Source of the DNA: Culicoidibacter larvae
GTDB taxonomy: Bacteria > Bacillota_I > Bacilli_A > Culicoidibacterales > Culicoidibacteraceae
Length of the DNA: 64,000 bases
Reading direction: 5' to 3'
Assembly (NCBI RefSeq): GCF_005771635.1
Contig: NZ_VBWP01000005.1
Coordinates: 62,001 to 126,000 of the forward strand
The translations under genes were made by a program, and so were the position numbers. The first letter of the stretch is position 1. Every line of letters starts with the position of its first letter. Of the stretch, positions 35,405 to 42,923 are shown in pieces. The notes beneath the pieces are model-generated. The model saw only the letters and a program-made list of their open reading frames with translations, searched no databases and was not told the DNA's origin.

Positions 35405-35432
35405 ACAATAATATAATTATATTATAATATTT
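35405..35432 (-). promoter_or_regulatory. A+T-rich promoter/operator region of the island operon
   Basis: A palindrome TAATATAATTATATTA with an overlapping TATAAT on minus, within 40 bases of the FRG start. A regulator binding here is possible; none is encoded in the island. Confidence 0.4.
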
Positions 35433-35503
35433 TATATAGTGAAAAACTAGAGTATTTATTTAGAATACCTACCGAAATTCGATGAAAATTGCGCAAAACT
35501 AAA

Positions 35504-35530
35504 AGAGAGAACAGTTAAACTGTTCTCTTT
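35504..35530 (-). terminator. Terminator of the PadR operon
   Basis: AGAGAACAG-TTAAA-CTGTTCTCT followed by TTTTAG on minus, directly after the stop. Confidence 0.82.
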
Positions 35531-35531
35531 T

Positions 35532-36125
35532 TCATCTTCCCATCCAGCGTTTTACAAATTGTACTATCTCCCAAATAATAAAACCGGCAATGACGAAAAA
35601 TAGTGCAAAGACTAGTAAGCCAGCCGATGCAATGATGCCATTTACCAACGCTGCTAAAATGTATTGTTGCATACTCTCTAATGCTACCCGTAAGTATGAA
35701 CCAAAAATTAATAATACCAGACAAATTACAAAAACAACTGTCAGGGTAATAATAATCTTGGGTCCGATTCTTTTTTGTTGTGGTATTCGTTTAGCTTGGT
35801 ACACCGGTTGTGCCTGAATGACAATCTCTTGTTCGACATAATCATTTTCAACTGGTGTATTGTATGATTGATATTCATAATCATTTTCTTCATTATCTAT
35901 CTCTTTGTTAATACTATTTTTGCTCTTCAATTCTGAAGCGTCTTGATAAAGTTCCTCGATGACAGCAAACAATTCTGCTTGCACGACCATTTTTGATTGA
36001 TGTTTGGCACTTAAATCTTTTGCTTTTTCCTCGAGATAATCAATTAATTCTGTCTTCTCCATTGGTAAAAAGGCAGCTAACTGATCGTATAATATATCGA
36101 TTCTTTCCAGCACCTCATTACTCAT
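35532..36125 (-). CDS. HAAS/DUF1700-like membrane protein, PadR partner
   Basis: A 197-residue protein. The first 75 residues (VLERIDILYDQLAAFLPMEK and onward) resemble the helical HAAS domain that accompanies PadR regulators. A low-complexity acidic linker follows, then two membrane helices (about 122-145 and 155-185). The ATG at 36125 follows GGAGGATGAAAAAG and overlaps the PadR gene by 8 bases (ATGAGTAA). In such pairs the membrane protein is thought to be co-regulated with PadR in envelope-stress responses; no direct evidence here. Confidence 0.72.
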   Translation of the reverse strand: MSNEVLERIDILYDQLAAFLPMEKTELIDYLEEKAKDLSAKHQSKMVVQAELFAVIEELYQDASELKSKNSINKEIDNEENDYEYQSYNTPVENDYVEQEIVIQAQPVYQAKRIPQQKRIGPKIIITLTVVFVICLVLLIFGSYLRVALESMQQYILAALVNGIIASAGLLVFALFFVIAGFIIWEIVQFVKRWMGR

Positions 36126-36456
36126 CTTTTTCATCCTCCAAGAAGTAATTAATAATTGTGATTGAACGTTTCCATTCACTGCATTTTTCGACAAAATAAG
36201 ACTGCCCGCGGCGACTGATTGTATAATACTTCCTCATGCGTCCCTCCGCATCCTCCATATAGGAGCTGATATGTCCTTGTTCTTCCAATCGCTTTAAAGC
36301 AGAATATAGCGTTGCCTCTTTAATGACATACTGTTCTTTTGATTTAATCTCAATTTCTCTTGCAAGCTGATACCCGTATTTATCATCTTCAAGAAGTAAG
36401 GAAAGCAAGATAATATCAATATTACCGCGAATTGTATCGCTACCGATTGGTTTCAT
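36118..36456 (-). CDS. PadR family transcriptional regulator
   Basis: A 112-residue winged-helix regulator. LLSLLLEDDKYGYQLAREIE, ATLYSALKRLEEQGHISSY and RKYYTISRRGQSYF are the classic PadR blocks. GGAGGTAATATC precedes the ATG. It is the first gene of a two-gene operon. Two related palindromic sites lie upstream at 36470-36483 and 36544-36560, and the nearer one overlaps the ribosome-site region, suggesting autorepression. Confidence 0.93.
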   Translation of the reverse strand: MKPIGSDTIRGNIDIILLSLLLEDDKYGYQLAREIEIKSKEQYVIKEATLYSALKRLEEQGHISSYMEDAEGRMRKYYTISRRGQSYFVEKCSEWKRSITIINYFLEDEKDE

Positions 36457-36469
36457 ATGATATTACCTC

Positions 36470-36483
36470 CTTTACTTATTAAG
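36470..36483. promoter_or_regulatory. Candidate PadR operator, site 1
   Basis: CTTTACTTATTAAG just upstream of the padR ribosome site. It matches site 2 in opposite orientation, apart from a gap of two or three bases. Confidence 0.5.
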
Positions 36484-36509
36484 ACATCTACCCTTATTTT
36501 AAAGAGAAA

Positions 36510-36531
36510 GAGAATGTTTTGCAACATTCTC
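36510..36531 (-). terminator. Terminator of the DUF4352 lipoprotein gene
   Basis: GAGAATGTT-TTGC-AACATTCTC followed by TTTCTCTTT on minus. Confidence 0.75.
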
Positions 36532-36543
36532 AATGATTTTTTG

Positions 36544-36560
36544 CTTATTAATAAGTAAAG
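36544..36560. promoter_or_regulatory. Candidate PadR operator, site 2
   Basis: CTTATTAATAAGTAAAG contains the perfect 12-base palindrome CTTATTAATAAG. It lies directly after the lipoprotein stop codon. Confidence 0.45.
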
Positions 36561-36577
36561 TTGCTAGTAATTGTTTA

Positions 36578-37051
36578 TTATTGAACTTCAATTTCTTCGA
36601 TTGTTTGGAAGATAGCATTAGTTACAATTAACTTTCCGCCAGTTCCTTCGGCTACTTCATAAACAACGGTTCCTTGAACTCGGTCTCCTGGAGCTAGTTC
36701 GCCTGATTTAAAAGAATCATCTCTTGTGTTCATTGTTTGAGTTAATTCAACACCATCGGCATTTTTAAATTTAAAGTAGAATGTATTATATGGTAAAGCT
36801 TTGTCTTGTTCAGTATTGTTAACCGCTTCAACAGTTAATACTAAATATTCTTTTCCATCACTTGCAGTTTGAAAACTTGTCAATTCTTTTGTACGTTCCG
36901 TACTCAATACTGTATATGTTAACTCAGTTGGTACCTCTTGTTTTTGTTCTTCGGCTGCAGGTGCTTCTGTTGAACCTGTACTTCCGCTTCCGCATGCTGC
37001 AGTTAATGTTAACGCACCTACTAACGTCAACGCAATAAAAATTTTCTTCAT
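36578..37051 (-). CDS. DUF4352 lipoprotein
   Basis: A 157-residue exported lipoprotein: signal peptide MKKIFIALTLVGALTLTAAC with Cys 20 as the lipidation site, a Ser/Thr/Glu/Ala linker, and then an immunoglobulin-like DUF4352 domain (KEYLVLTVEAVNNTEQDKAL, LAPGDRVQGTVVYEV). Such domains are common in Bacillota surface lipoproteins of unknown role. TAGGAGGAAATAAAGT precedes the ATG. It is monocistronic, and the PadR-type palindromes lie at its 3' end. Confidence 0.85.
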   Translation of the reverse strand: MKKIFIALTLVGALTLTAACGSGSTGSTEAPAAEEQKQEVPTELTYTVLSTERTKELTSFQTASDGKEYLVLTVEAVNNTEQDKALPYNTFYFKFKNADGVELTQTMNTRDDSFKSGELAPGDRVQGTVVYEVAEGTGGKLIVTNAIFQTIEEIEVQ

Positions 37052-37239
37052 ACTTTATTTCCTCCTAATATTACTATGTCTCTAATACTATGACAGACAT
37101 AGTATGATGTTCTTCTTTATTTTAGAATAAAGCGTATCTAATGTCAACATCTTTTAAGTGAAATAATTTAAAAATAGTTTTATCCGTAACTTAATGTTTT
37201 TTCACAAACCGAAAATCCCCCGATAATTGCCGAAAAGAA

Positions 37240-37268
37240 TTGCTGTTTTTGCCATTCTCCCTTATACT
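37240..37268 (+). promoter_or_regulatory. Promoter of degV
   Basis: TTGCTG and TATACT separated by 17 bases, about 22 bases before the start codon. Confidence 0.65.
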
Positions 37269-37290
37269 TTAAAGTAAGGAGATGAATGCT

Positions 37291-38139
37291 ATGAAAAAGT
37301 TTGCTTATATTTTTGACTCAACCATACGTATCGATCAGGCGGACATTGACGCTTATAATATTTTTATTCAACCACTATACGTAATTATTGATGGTAAGCC
37401 ATATCGCGATACTATAGATATTACTGCTGAGGACTTCTATCAAAAACTGAAAGATGGTGCTGAGCCTACAACTTCACAGCCATCTGCCGGTGATTTTGTT
37501 GAAACTTATGAAAAGATTAAAGCACAAGGCTACACTGATGTATTAGTCTTTACCATTTCAGCGAAGCTAAGCGGAACGGCGCAAGCAGCTAAAAGCGCGG
37601 AATCATTAACTGACGGTCTTACTGTCCATATATTTGATACCGGAACAACTTCATACCTGGCCGGATTATGTGCCTTTGATGTCGTGAAATTTGCTGAAAC
37701 AACTGATGATTTAGATGCTATCCATGCTTTTGCAGACGATATATTTGGCCGAATTGATATTCGTTTCTATGTTGACTCATTAGAAGCTTTGAAACGCGGT
37801 GGCCGGATTTCTTCATTCCAAGCGGCAATCGGAAGTTTATTACAAATCAAACCAATGATTCGCCTTGTTGATGGTGAGCTCGATAACTACAGTAAAGAGC
37901 GAACCAGCAAGAAAGCCGTAAAAGCAGTTATGGAAGATATGCGCAGTGTTGGCCCATTTGAAAAAGTCATTTTACTGCACTCAACTGATCCAGGTATCAT
38001 TGAAGCATTAACTACAGCATTTGAAGCTGCCTACCCGGGCGTTGAATATCAGTTAGCACCGCTTTGTACGGTGATTGGTGTCCATACCGGCCCATATGTT
38101 GGTGCACTTGCTGTTGTGACCAAAGATAAACATGAATAA
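37291..38139 (+). CDS. DegV family fatty-acid-binding protein
   Basis: A 282-residue two-domain protein of the DegV family, which binds a fatty acid and, in staphylococci, serves as FakB in fatty-acid phosphorylation. DSTIRIDQADIDAYNIFIQP at the N-terminus, TTSQPSAGDFVETYEKI, FTISAKLSGTAQAAK and DTGTTSYLAG give the ligand-binding serines and threonines; SLEALKRGGRIS is the conserved second-domain segment. The ATG at 37291 is chosen because GTAAGGAGATG gives correct spacing; the ATG at 37282 is too close. It is monocistronic. Confidence 0.92.
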   Translation: MKKFAYIFDSTIRIDQADIDAYNIFIQPLYVIIDGKPYRDTIDITAEDFYQKLKDGAEPTTSQPSAGDFVETYEKIKAQGYTDVLVFTISAKLSGTAQAAKSAESLTDGLTVHIFDTGTTSYLAGLCAFDVVKFAETTDDLDAIHAFADDIFGRIDIRFYVDSLEALKRGGRISSFQAAIGSLLQIKPMIRLVDGELDNYSKERTSKKAVKAVMEDMRSVGPFEKVILLHSTDPGIIEALTTAFEAAYPGVEYQLAPLCTVIGVHTGPYVGALAVVTKDKHE

Positions 38140-38145
38140 AAAGCG

Positions 38146-38178
38146 AAAAACGCTCGTTGCGACAACGAGCGTTTTTTT
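38146..38178 (+). terminator. Bidirectional terminator after degV and the ABC exporter
   Basis: A 14-base perfect stem, AAAAACGCTCGTTG with its complement, 3-base loop, T-run on plus and A-run for the opposite side. Confidence 0.93.
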
Positions 38179-38190
38179 AATTTCTCCAAC

Positions 38191-39807
38191 TTACAATTTA
38201 TAGAATAACAGACTGCCTTTACTCCGCAGATAAAGGGACATGCCACCAGCAATGACTGCGATGATTAAGCTGCAAACTAAAGCCGCAACCATCATGTTGA
38301 CTAGCAAGCCAAGCGCAATATAGACACCAATAATCACCAGCGCCAGCAACATATTGCACAGCATTGCCAAACCAACGCTTGCGCTCTGTTTGACTGCATG
38401 CATCTGTGACTTCCAGTTAAATTTCGGAAACCATAAATTCATAATTAAACCTAAAAGTCCAACCATAACCGTGAATAACAGCATGGCAATAATAAACCCA
38501 ATTGTTTCAGCAATGCCAATCTGACAAACAACTCCAGCGATAACGCCATCGATAATAATAAATGGAACGGTAACCGTAAGCTGCAATAATAGTTTACTGA
38601 TGGCAATTTGATTAAATGACAGTGGTAAACTTTTTGGAATCCATAAAGAGTTGCCTTCAAGCGAAATTGATGGTGCAGTGGTACAAGTCAGGGCCAAACA
38701 GAACCCGAATATACCGACAACAATCGGGAACATAAATGCACTAAAATCAAGCGGTATTTCCATGAGTGACGCAAGTTGTGCCGGGCTAACAAAAATCAAT
38801 GAACCAACAAACAAAGTTAATAAGATAACACCAATTGCCGTATTCATAAGATAAGCTTGTGAAGAAAAGTATCCTCGCAACTCTTTTTTATAAAGTGCCT
38901 GAATTGGTGAACCAACACTTAGGCTTTTCATCTTATAGTCAGCACGACTATAATGCTCACTCATACTGCTATTAATACTACGGAAAAATTTAGCAAAGAC
39001 CCAAACAAAAATGACGAAAACCAATGCCGAGATACCAATGAATAAAATGTAGCTCATTACATCGCCATGCGCCAGCGCATTAACAAACCATTGTGCCGGG
39101 AAGTAATACGCCATTGTTTGATTAATCATTGTTAGTGCAGCCATAATATCATCACCGGAGATATTAACGGTTTGCAGCAAAAAGCTGCCAGCAACAATCG
39201 CGGTTATTAATATACATGAGCCAATAATCAAAACCAAGTTCCCGGCACGAAAACGTGAAGCAATCATCCCTAATAAGAAAGCAAATAAACTACCAACCAA
39301 CATCGGAATAATCGGTACAAAAAGCAACATGATAATTGCCATTACGTAGAACAACGGTCCGCTGCCAGCAAACACACCATAAGCAATAACCATTGGCACC
39401 GAAAACACCAACGACAACAAACTATTTGAGCCATACAACATGACAAACTTACTGCTTAAAATTGACTGAAAACGCAACGGAAAAGCCATCATAATGTCAA
39501 AATCTTTCAAATTAAACAAAAACCCCGGGCTCTTATAAATACTAAAGAACAAAGCCACTAACGTCGTTACCAGCATTGCCAAAACTAACTCTGTCTCCAG
39601 CATATTATATTGAGCCAATAAATATGCTGTCCCAAACGCCGAAGCAACTACAAAAGGCACCACAAATAAAGCCAACAATGCCAGCCCAACCATCGCCCAG
39701 ATGGCGCGGCTGCGATGCGCACCGCCGCGCCGCAAACTATTTAAGCTGTAGTTATGAATAAAGCTGATTTTTACCAACTGCCAAGTTTCACTGATGATCG
39801 TGTTCAT
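38191..39807 (-). CDS. ABC exporter permease (putative ABC exporter family)
   Basis: A 538-residue integral membrane protein with about twelve hydrophobic helices. Cytoplasmic loops contain KSPGFLFNLKDFDIMMAFPL and SLEGNSLWIPKSLPLSFNQI, as in the putative ABC exporter family of Bacillota, where such a permease pairs with one ATPase. It overlaps its ATPase gene by 20 bases. Cargo is unknown; antimicrobial peptide, lantibiotic or envelope-component export are possible. Confidence 0.8.
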   Translation of the reverse strand: MNTIISETWQLVKISFIHNYSLNSLRRGGAHRSRAIWAMVGLALLALFVVPFVVASAFGTAYLLAQYNMLETELVLAMLVTTLVALFFSIYKSPGFLFNLKDFDIMMAFPLRFQSILSSKFVMLYGSNSLLSLVFSVPMVIAYGVFAGSGPLFYVMAIIMLLFVPIIPMLVGSLFAFLLGMIASRFRAGNLVLIIGSCILITAIVAGSFLLQTVNISGDDIMAALTMINQTMAYYFPAQWFVNALAHGDVMSYILFIGISALVFVIFVWVFAKFFRSINSSMSEHYSRADYKMKSLSVGSPIQALYKKELRGYFSSQAYLMNTAIGVILLTLFVGSLIFVSPAQLASLMEIPLDFSAFMFPIVVGIFGFCLALTCTTAPSISLEGNSLWIPKSLPLSFNQIAISKLLLQLTVTVPFIIIDGVIAGVVCQIGIAETIGFIIAMLLFTVMVGLLGLIMNLWFPKFNWKSQMHAVKQSASVGLAMLCNMLLALVIIGVYIALGLLVNMMVAALVCSLIIAVIAGGMSLYLRSKGSLLFYKL

Positions 39808-40513
39808 GGTCTACCAACTCCAAAAATAAATCTTCCAGCGAGCTATCGCCGCGTACGGTTTCCATATCACCACTTGTTACAAGTACACCTTGATTGATAA
39901 TCGCAATTTTATTACATAATTTTTCAGCCACGTCTAACACGTGGGTGGAAAAGAAAATTGCACCGCCGGCGGCACAAAGTTCACGCATTTGTTCTTTTAG
40001 CAAATGCGATGCTTTTGGATCCAAACCGACAAATGGTTCATCTAAAATAAGCAATTTAGGTTTATGAATAAACGCTGAAATCAACGCTAACTTTTGCCGC
40101 ATCCCATGCGAAAATGAAGCGATTGTATCACCTAAATTAGCGGTTAATTCGAACATGTCACTATACTTTTTGATTTCAGCTTCACGTTCAGCTTTGCTGA
40201 TATGAAAAATATCTGCAACAAAATTAAGATATTGAATCCCGGTTAAGTTTTCATACAAATCCGGATTATCAGGAATATAAGCCAATTCCCGTTTACATGC
40301 AATCGGATCGGTTTTTATTGAATGACCATCAATATAAATCTCACCTTGCTCAAAATCCAAAATTCCGGCAACACATTTTATTGTTGTTGTTTTACCGGCA
40401 CCATTATGTCCAATAAACCCATAAATATCACCAGCTTGAATATCCAGAGATAAATCATTGACAGCAACTTTTTCATTTTTATATGACTTCGTTAAATGCT
40501 CTATTTTTAGCAC
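39788..40513 (-). CDS. ABC exporter ATP-binding protein
   Basis: A 241-residue ATPase: Walker A GHNGAGKTT, Q-loop IPDNPDLYENLTG, signature FSHGMRQKLALISAF, Walker B LLILDEPFVGLDP and switch FSTHVLDVAE. The SHGMRQK signature and DPKASHLL tail match the exporter ATPases of the EcsA/YthP type. GTG at 40513 is taken as the start because GAGGTG lies 6 bases before it; another GTG 9 bases upstream falls inside that site. It leads the two-gene exporter operon. Confidence 0.9.
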   Translation of the reverse strand: MLKIEHLTKSYKNEKVAVNDLSLDIQAGDIYGFIGHNGAGKTTTIKCVAGILDFEQGEIYIDGHSIKTDPIACKRELAYIPDNPDLYENLTGIQYLNFVADIFHISKAEREAEIKKYSDMFELTANLGDTIASFSHGMRQKLALISAFIHKPKLLILDEPFVGLDPKASHLLKEQMRELCAAGGAIFFSTHVLDVAEKLCNKIAIINQGVLVTSGDMETVRGDSSLEDLFLELVDHEHDHQ

Positions 40514-40544
40514 AAGTCTCACCTCTAACTCTATGATTAAATCA

Positions 40545-40573
40545 AGTATACACCCGCCTATCTAGATAGTCAA
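40545..40573 (-). promoter_or_regulatory. Promoter of the ABC exporter operon
   Basis: TTGACT and TATACT separated by exactly 17 bases on minus. The spacer contains the perfect 12-base palindrome CTATCTAGATAG next to the -35. Confidence 0.78.
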
Positions 40574-40578
40574 TAGAT

Positions 40579-40600
40579 ATTTAGGCAATTGTCTAAATAT
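40579..40600. promoter_or_regulatory. Palindromic operator upstream of the ABC exporter promoter
   Basis: TATTTAGGCAATTGTCTAAATA, a 22-base palindrome with one mismatched pair, directly upstream of the -35. Confidence 0.6.
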
Positions 40601-40612
40601 ATACTTCTTAAA

Positions 40613-40644
40613 AAAACCCAACCATTTTACTATGGTTGGGTTTT
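40613..40644 (-). terminator. Terminator of the PASTA-ABC operon
   Basis: AAAACCCAACCAT with its complement, short loop, T-rich tail on minus. Confidence 0.88.
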
Positions 40645-40653
40645 CTATTTCTC

Positions 40654-42237
40654 TTAACGACTAACGTGAATCTCAATGTGGGTATTCATGCCGACATATT
40701 CGCTGTATTTCGACATCCAGACGATCGTTCCTTTTGGTTCGCTTGAACTAACGTATTTAATCGTATAGGTTATATTGGCATTTTTCGATTTAAAGTTGAA
40801 GAAATATGCCGGTATTTCATTTTCCTGGCGCCCAATAAGATTTTCGATATAAGGTTTGCCAAGTGAGTAATATACTTTTACTGTTTTGTCTGTACCAGTC
40901 AGGTATGTACCGCTGGATTCTGATTGCCAGATTAGCTCACCGAATGGTGTATTCTCACTGTATTCAGTGACAACGATGACTTGCAAATCATGCTGGCTGC
41001 CAAGTTCGCCGGCGGTTTCTGCGGTTGCATTACCAAACCAAGGCACTACTGATGCTTTACCAACAGATACAACAACCGTCATCTTATCTTTTTTAGCGAC
41101 TTTTTCACCGGCTTTTATACTTTGTGAAACAATCATTTCTGCCGGCACAGTATCTGAAGATGCTTCATCATAAGTCATCTCAATCATATTGGTTTTTGCC
41201 CAAGCTTCAACTTCAGCTTTTGATTTATTGGTAAAGTCCGGAACTTCAATATTCTTTTCAAAGACTTCCTTACCTTTTGACATATAGATGCTTAAACCGT
41301 CAGCACGAGTATAGGTGGCTGCAGTTATATTCTTATCTTTAAATTCCATTTTAAGATATGTTCCTTTCGGAACATTTTCATCAAACTGTTCAACAATCTT
41401 TACATTTTCAGCTTTATTGCTATCAACCCAAGCCTTCACTTGGGTGGTATTCATTTTACTGAAATCCGGTAGTGCAATGCGTTCGTCCGGATCGGCACCT
41501 TTACTGACCTGTACTTTGATTACTGAGCCTTTTTGAATATTGCTGCCCTCAGGAATATCCTGGCTGACAATCATATTTTCATCTTGTTCAATACTGAACA
41601 CCATTTCGGTTTCAACTTCAATATTGTTTTTCAGTGCCCAAGTCTTCAGTTCACTAACCGGTGTCCCTACAAAATTTTTCACTTGTACTTGGTTAAAGAA
41701 TAGGAATGCTAAGAATGCAAGAATACAAACCAGTACTGCGCTACCACCAATAATTCCATAACGAATCATTTTCTTTTTATGGTAACTCTTATCAATTTCA
41801 ACTTCTTCATCGCGGTCGTCACGACGGCTAGGCTCAGCCTTACGGCGTCGTGACGTTTCCGGTACCGGCTTCAATGCGCGCGCCGGAATAATGACCGGAG
41901 CAACTTCTTCCTCATCATCACTATCATCATCAATGTGATCAATAGCAACTGCATCTTCAACCGGTACTTTACTTTCTATTGGTTCTTCTGCCGCAACTTC
42001 ACTTTCAAGTGGCTCAGTAGCCGAGTCTTCTTCTGCGGGTTCGGTTTCAGTTACTACTTCTTCAGGTGACTCGTTTTCACTTGCTTCATTAGCCGCTTCA
42101 TTAAGTTCTTCAGTTATTTGTTCTATTTCATCCTCTACAAATGCTTCTTCTAGCTCTGCTTTTGTTTCTGCTTCATGTTCTGCGTCCAATAACTTATCAT
42201 AATTATCTTTACTAAACTTACTTAAAAAATCACTCAT
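40654..42237 (-). CDS. Membrane-anchored PASTA-repeat protein without kinase domain
   Basis: A 527-residue protein. Residues 1-150 are very acidic and probably disordered in the cytoplasm (Glu-rich, ending RRRKAEPSRRDDRDEE). One membrane helix lies at about 158-180. Outside it are about five PASTA-like repeats, each of the form VPxF-xxxx-xxVKxWA, then a VxSQ-type turn and a GxxV strand, for example IALPDFSKMNTTQVKAWVDS and IEVPDFTNKSKAEVEAWAKT. PASTA domains usually sense peptidoglycan on Ser/Thr kinases or PBPs; neither partner domain is present. It is the third gene of a MacB-like ABC operon, overlapping the ATPase gene by 8 bases. Confidence 0.85.
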   Translation of the reverse strand: MSDFLSKFSKDNYDKLLDAEHEAETKAELEEAFVEDEIEQITEELNEAANEASENESPEEVVTETEPAEEDSATEPLESEVAAEEPIESKVPVEDAVAIDHIDDDSDDEEEVAPVIIPARALKPVPETSRRRKAEPSRRDDRDEEVEIDKSYHKKKMIRYGIIGGSAVLVCILAFLAFLFFNQVQVKNFVGTPVSELKTWALKNNIEVETEMVFSIEQDENMIVSQDIPEGSNIQKGSVIKVQVSKGADPDERIALPDFSKMNTTQVKAWVDSNKAENVKIVEQFDENVPKGTYLKMEFKDKNITAATYTRADGLSIYMSKGKEVFEKNIEVPDFTNKSKAEVEAWAKTNMIEMTYDEASSDTVPAEMIVSQSIKAGEKVAKKDKMTVVVSVGKASVVPWFGNATAETAGELGSQHDLQVIVVTEYSENTPFGELIWQSESSGTYLTGTDKTVKVYYSLGKPYIENLIGRQENEIPAYFFNFKSKNANITYTIKYVSSSEPKGTIVWMSKYSEYVGMNTHIEIHVSR

Positions 42238-42910
42238 CGATAGTCATGGCGCCCTTTCGTAATCTAAGTGTCACATCTGACTGCTCAGCAATTTCACTTG
42301 AATGGGTAACCATAATAACGCATTTTCCATGTTCATGGGCAAGAGTTTTGAAGATTTCAATAATTTCATTTTCCATTTCTTCATCTAAGTTTCCGGTTGG
42401 CTCATCTGCTAAGATTAAATCAACGTTAGTAGCTAATGCACGGGCAATCGCAATCCGTTGCTGCTCTCCACCAGATAGTTTATTCACCAGACGGTCAGCC
42501 TTAGTTTTATTGATGCCAATGTAGTCAAGTAAGTTATAAGCAACTTCTTTCACATCACTAGGAATTTTATTTTCTGTAACATTCATCGCAACCATAATAT
42601 TTTCAACCCCGGTTAAATACGGAATCAAATTATATGATTGAAAGATAATTCCAACATCATTGCGGCGATATTTTTCGTAGCCAATAGTCGCTATATCTTC
42701 GCCTTGGAATAAAACCTCACCTGATTTTGGCGTATCTAAACCGCTCAGTAATGATAGAAAGGTTGTTTTCCCTGAACCTGAATGACCTAAGATAGTATAA
42801 AATGTTCCCTTTTCAAACTCACAGTTAACATCGCGCAAAACAAAACGCCGTGTGTCACCATCTTGGTAAAAATAACTTAAATCTTTGGTTGTAACAAATT
42901 TGTTTTCCAT
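42230..42910 (-). CDS. MacB/LolD-type ABC transporter ATP-binding protein
   Basis: A 226-residue ATPase with Walker A GHSGSGKTT, Q-loop IFQSYNLIPYLTGVENI, signature LSGGEQQRIAIARAL, Walker B LILADEPTGNLDEE and switch VTHSSEIAE, the pattern of mechanotransmitting FtsX-type transporters. GGAGGCGAATGAA precedes the ATG. It lies 13 bases after its permease gene. Such systems often export or detect antimicrobial peptides or control wall enzymes. Confidence 0.92.
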   Translation of the reverse strand: MENKFVTTKDLSYFYQDGDTRRFVLRDVNCEFEKGTFYTILGHSGSGKTTFLSLLSGLDTPKSGEVLFQGEDIATIGYEKYRRNDVGIIFQSYNLIPYLTGVENIMVAMNVTENKIPSDVKEVAYNLLDYIGINKTKADRLVNKLSGGEQQRIAIARALATNVDLILADEPTGNLDEEMENEIIEIFKTLAHEHGKCVIMVTHSSEIAEQSDVTLRLRKGAMTIDE

Positions 42911-42923
42911 TTCATTCGCCTCC

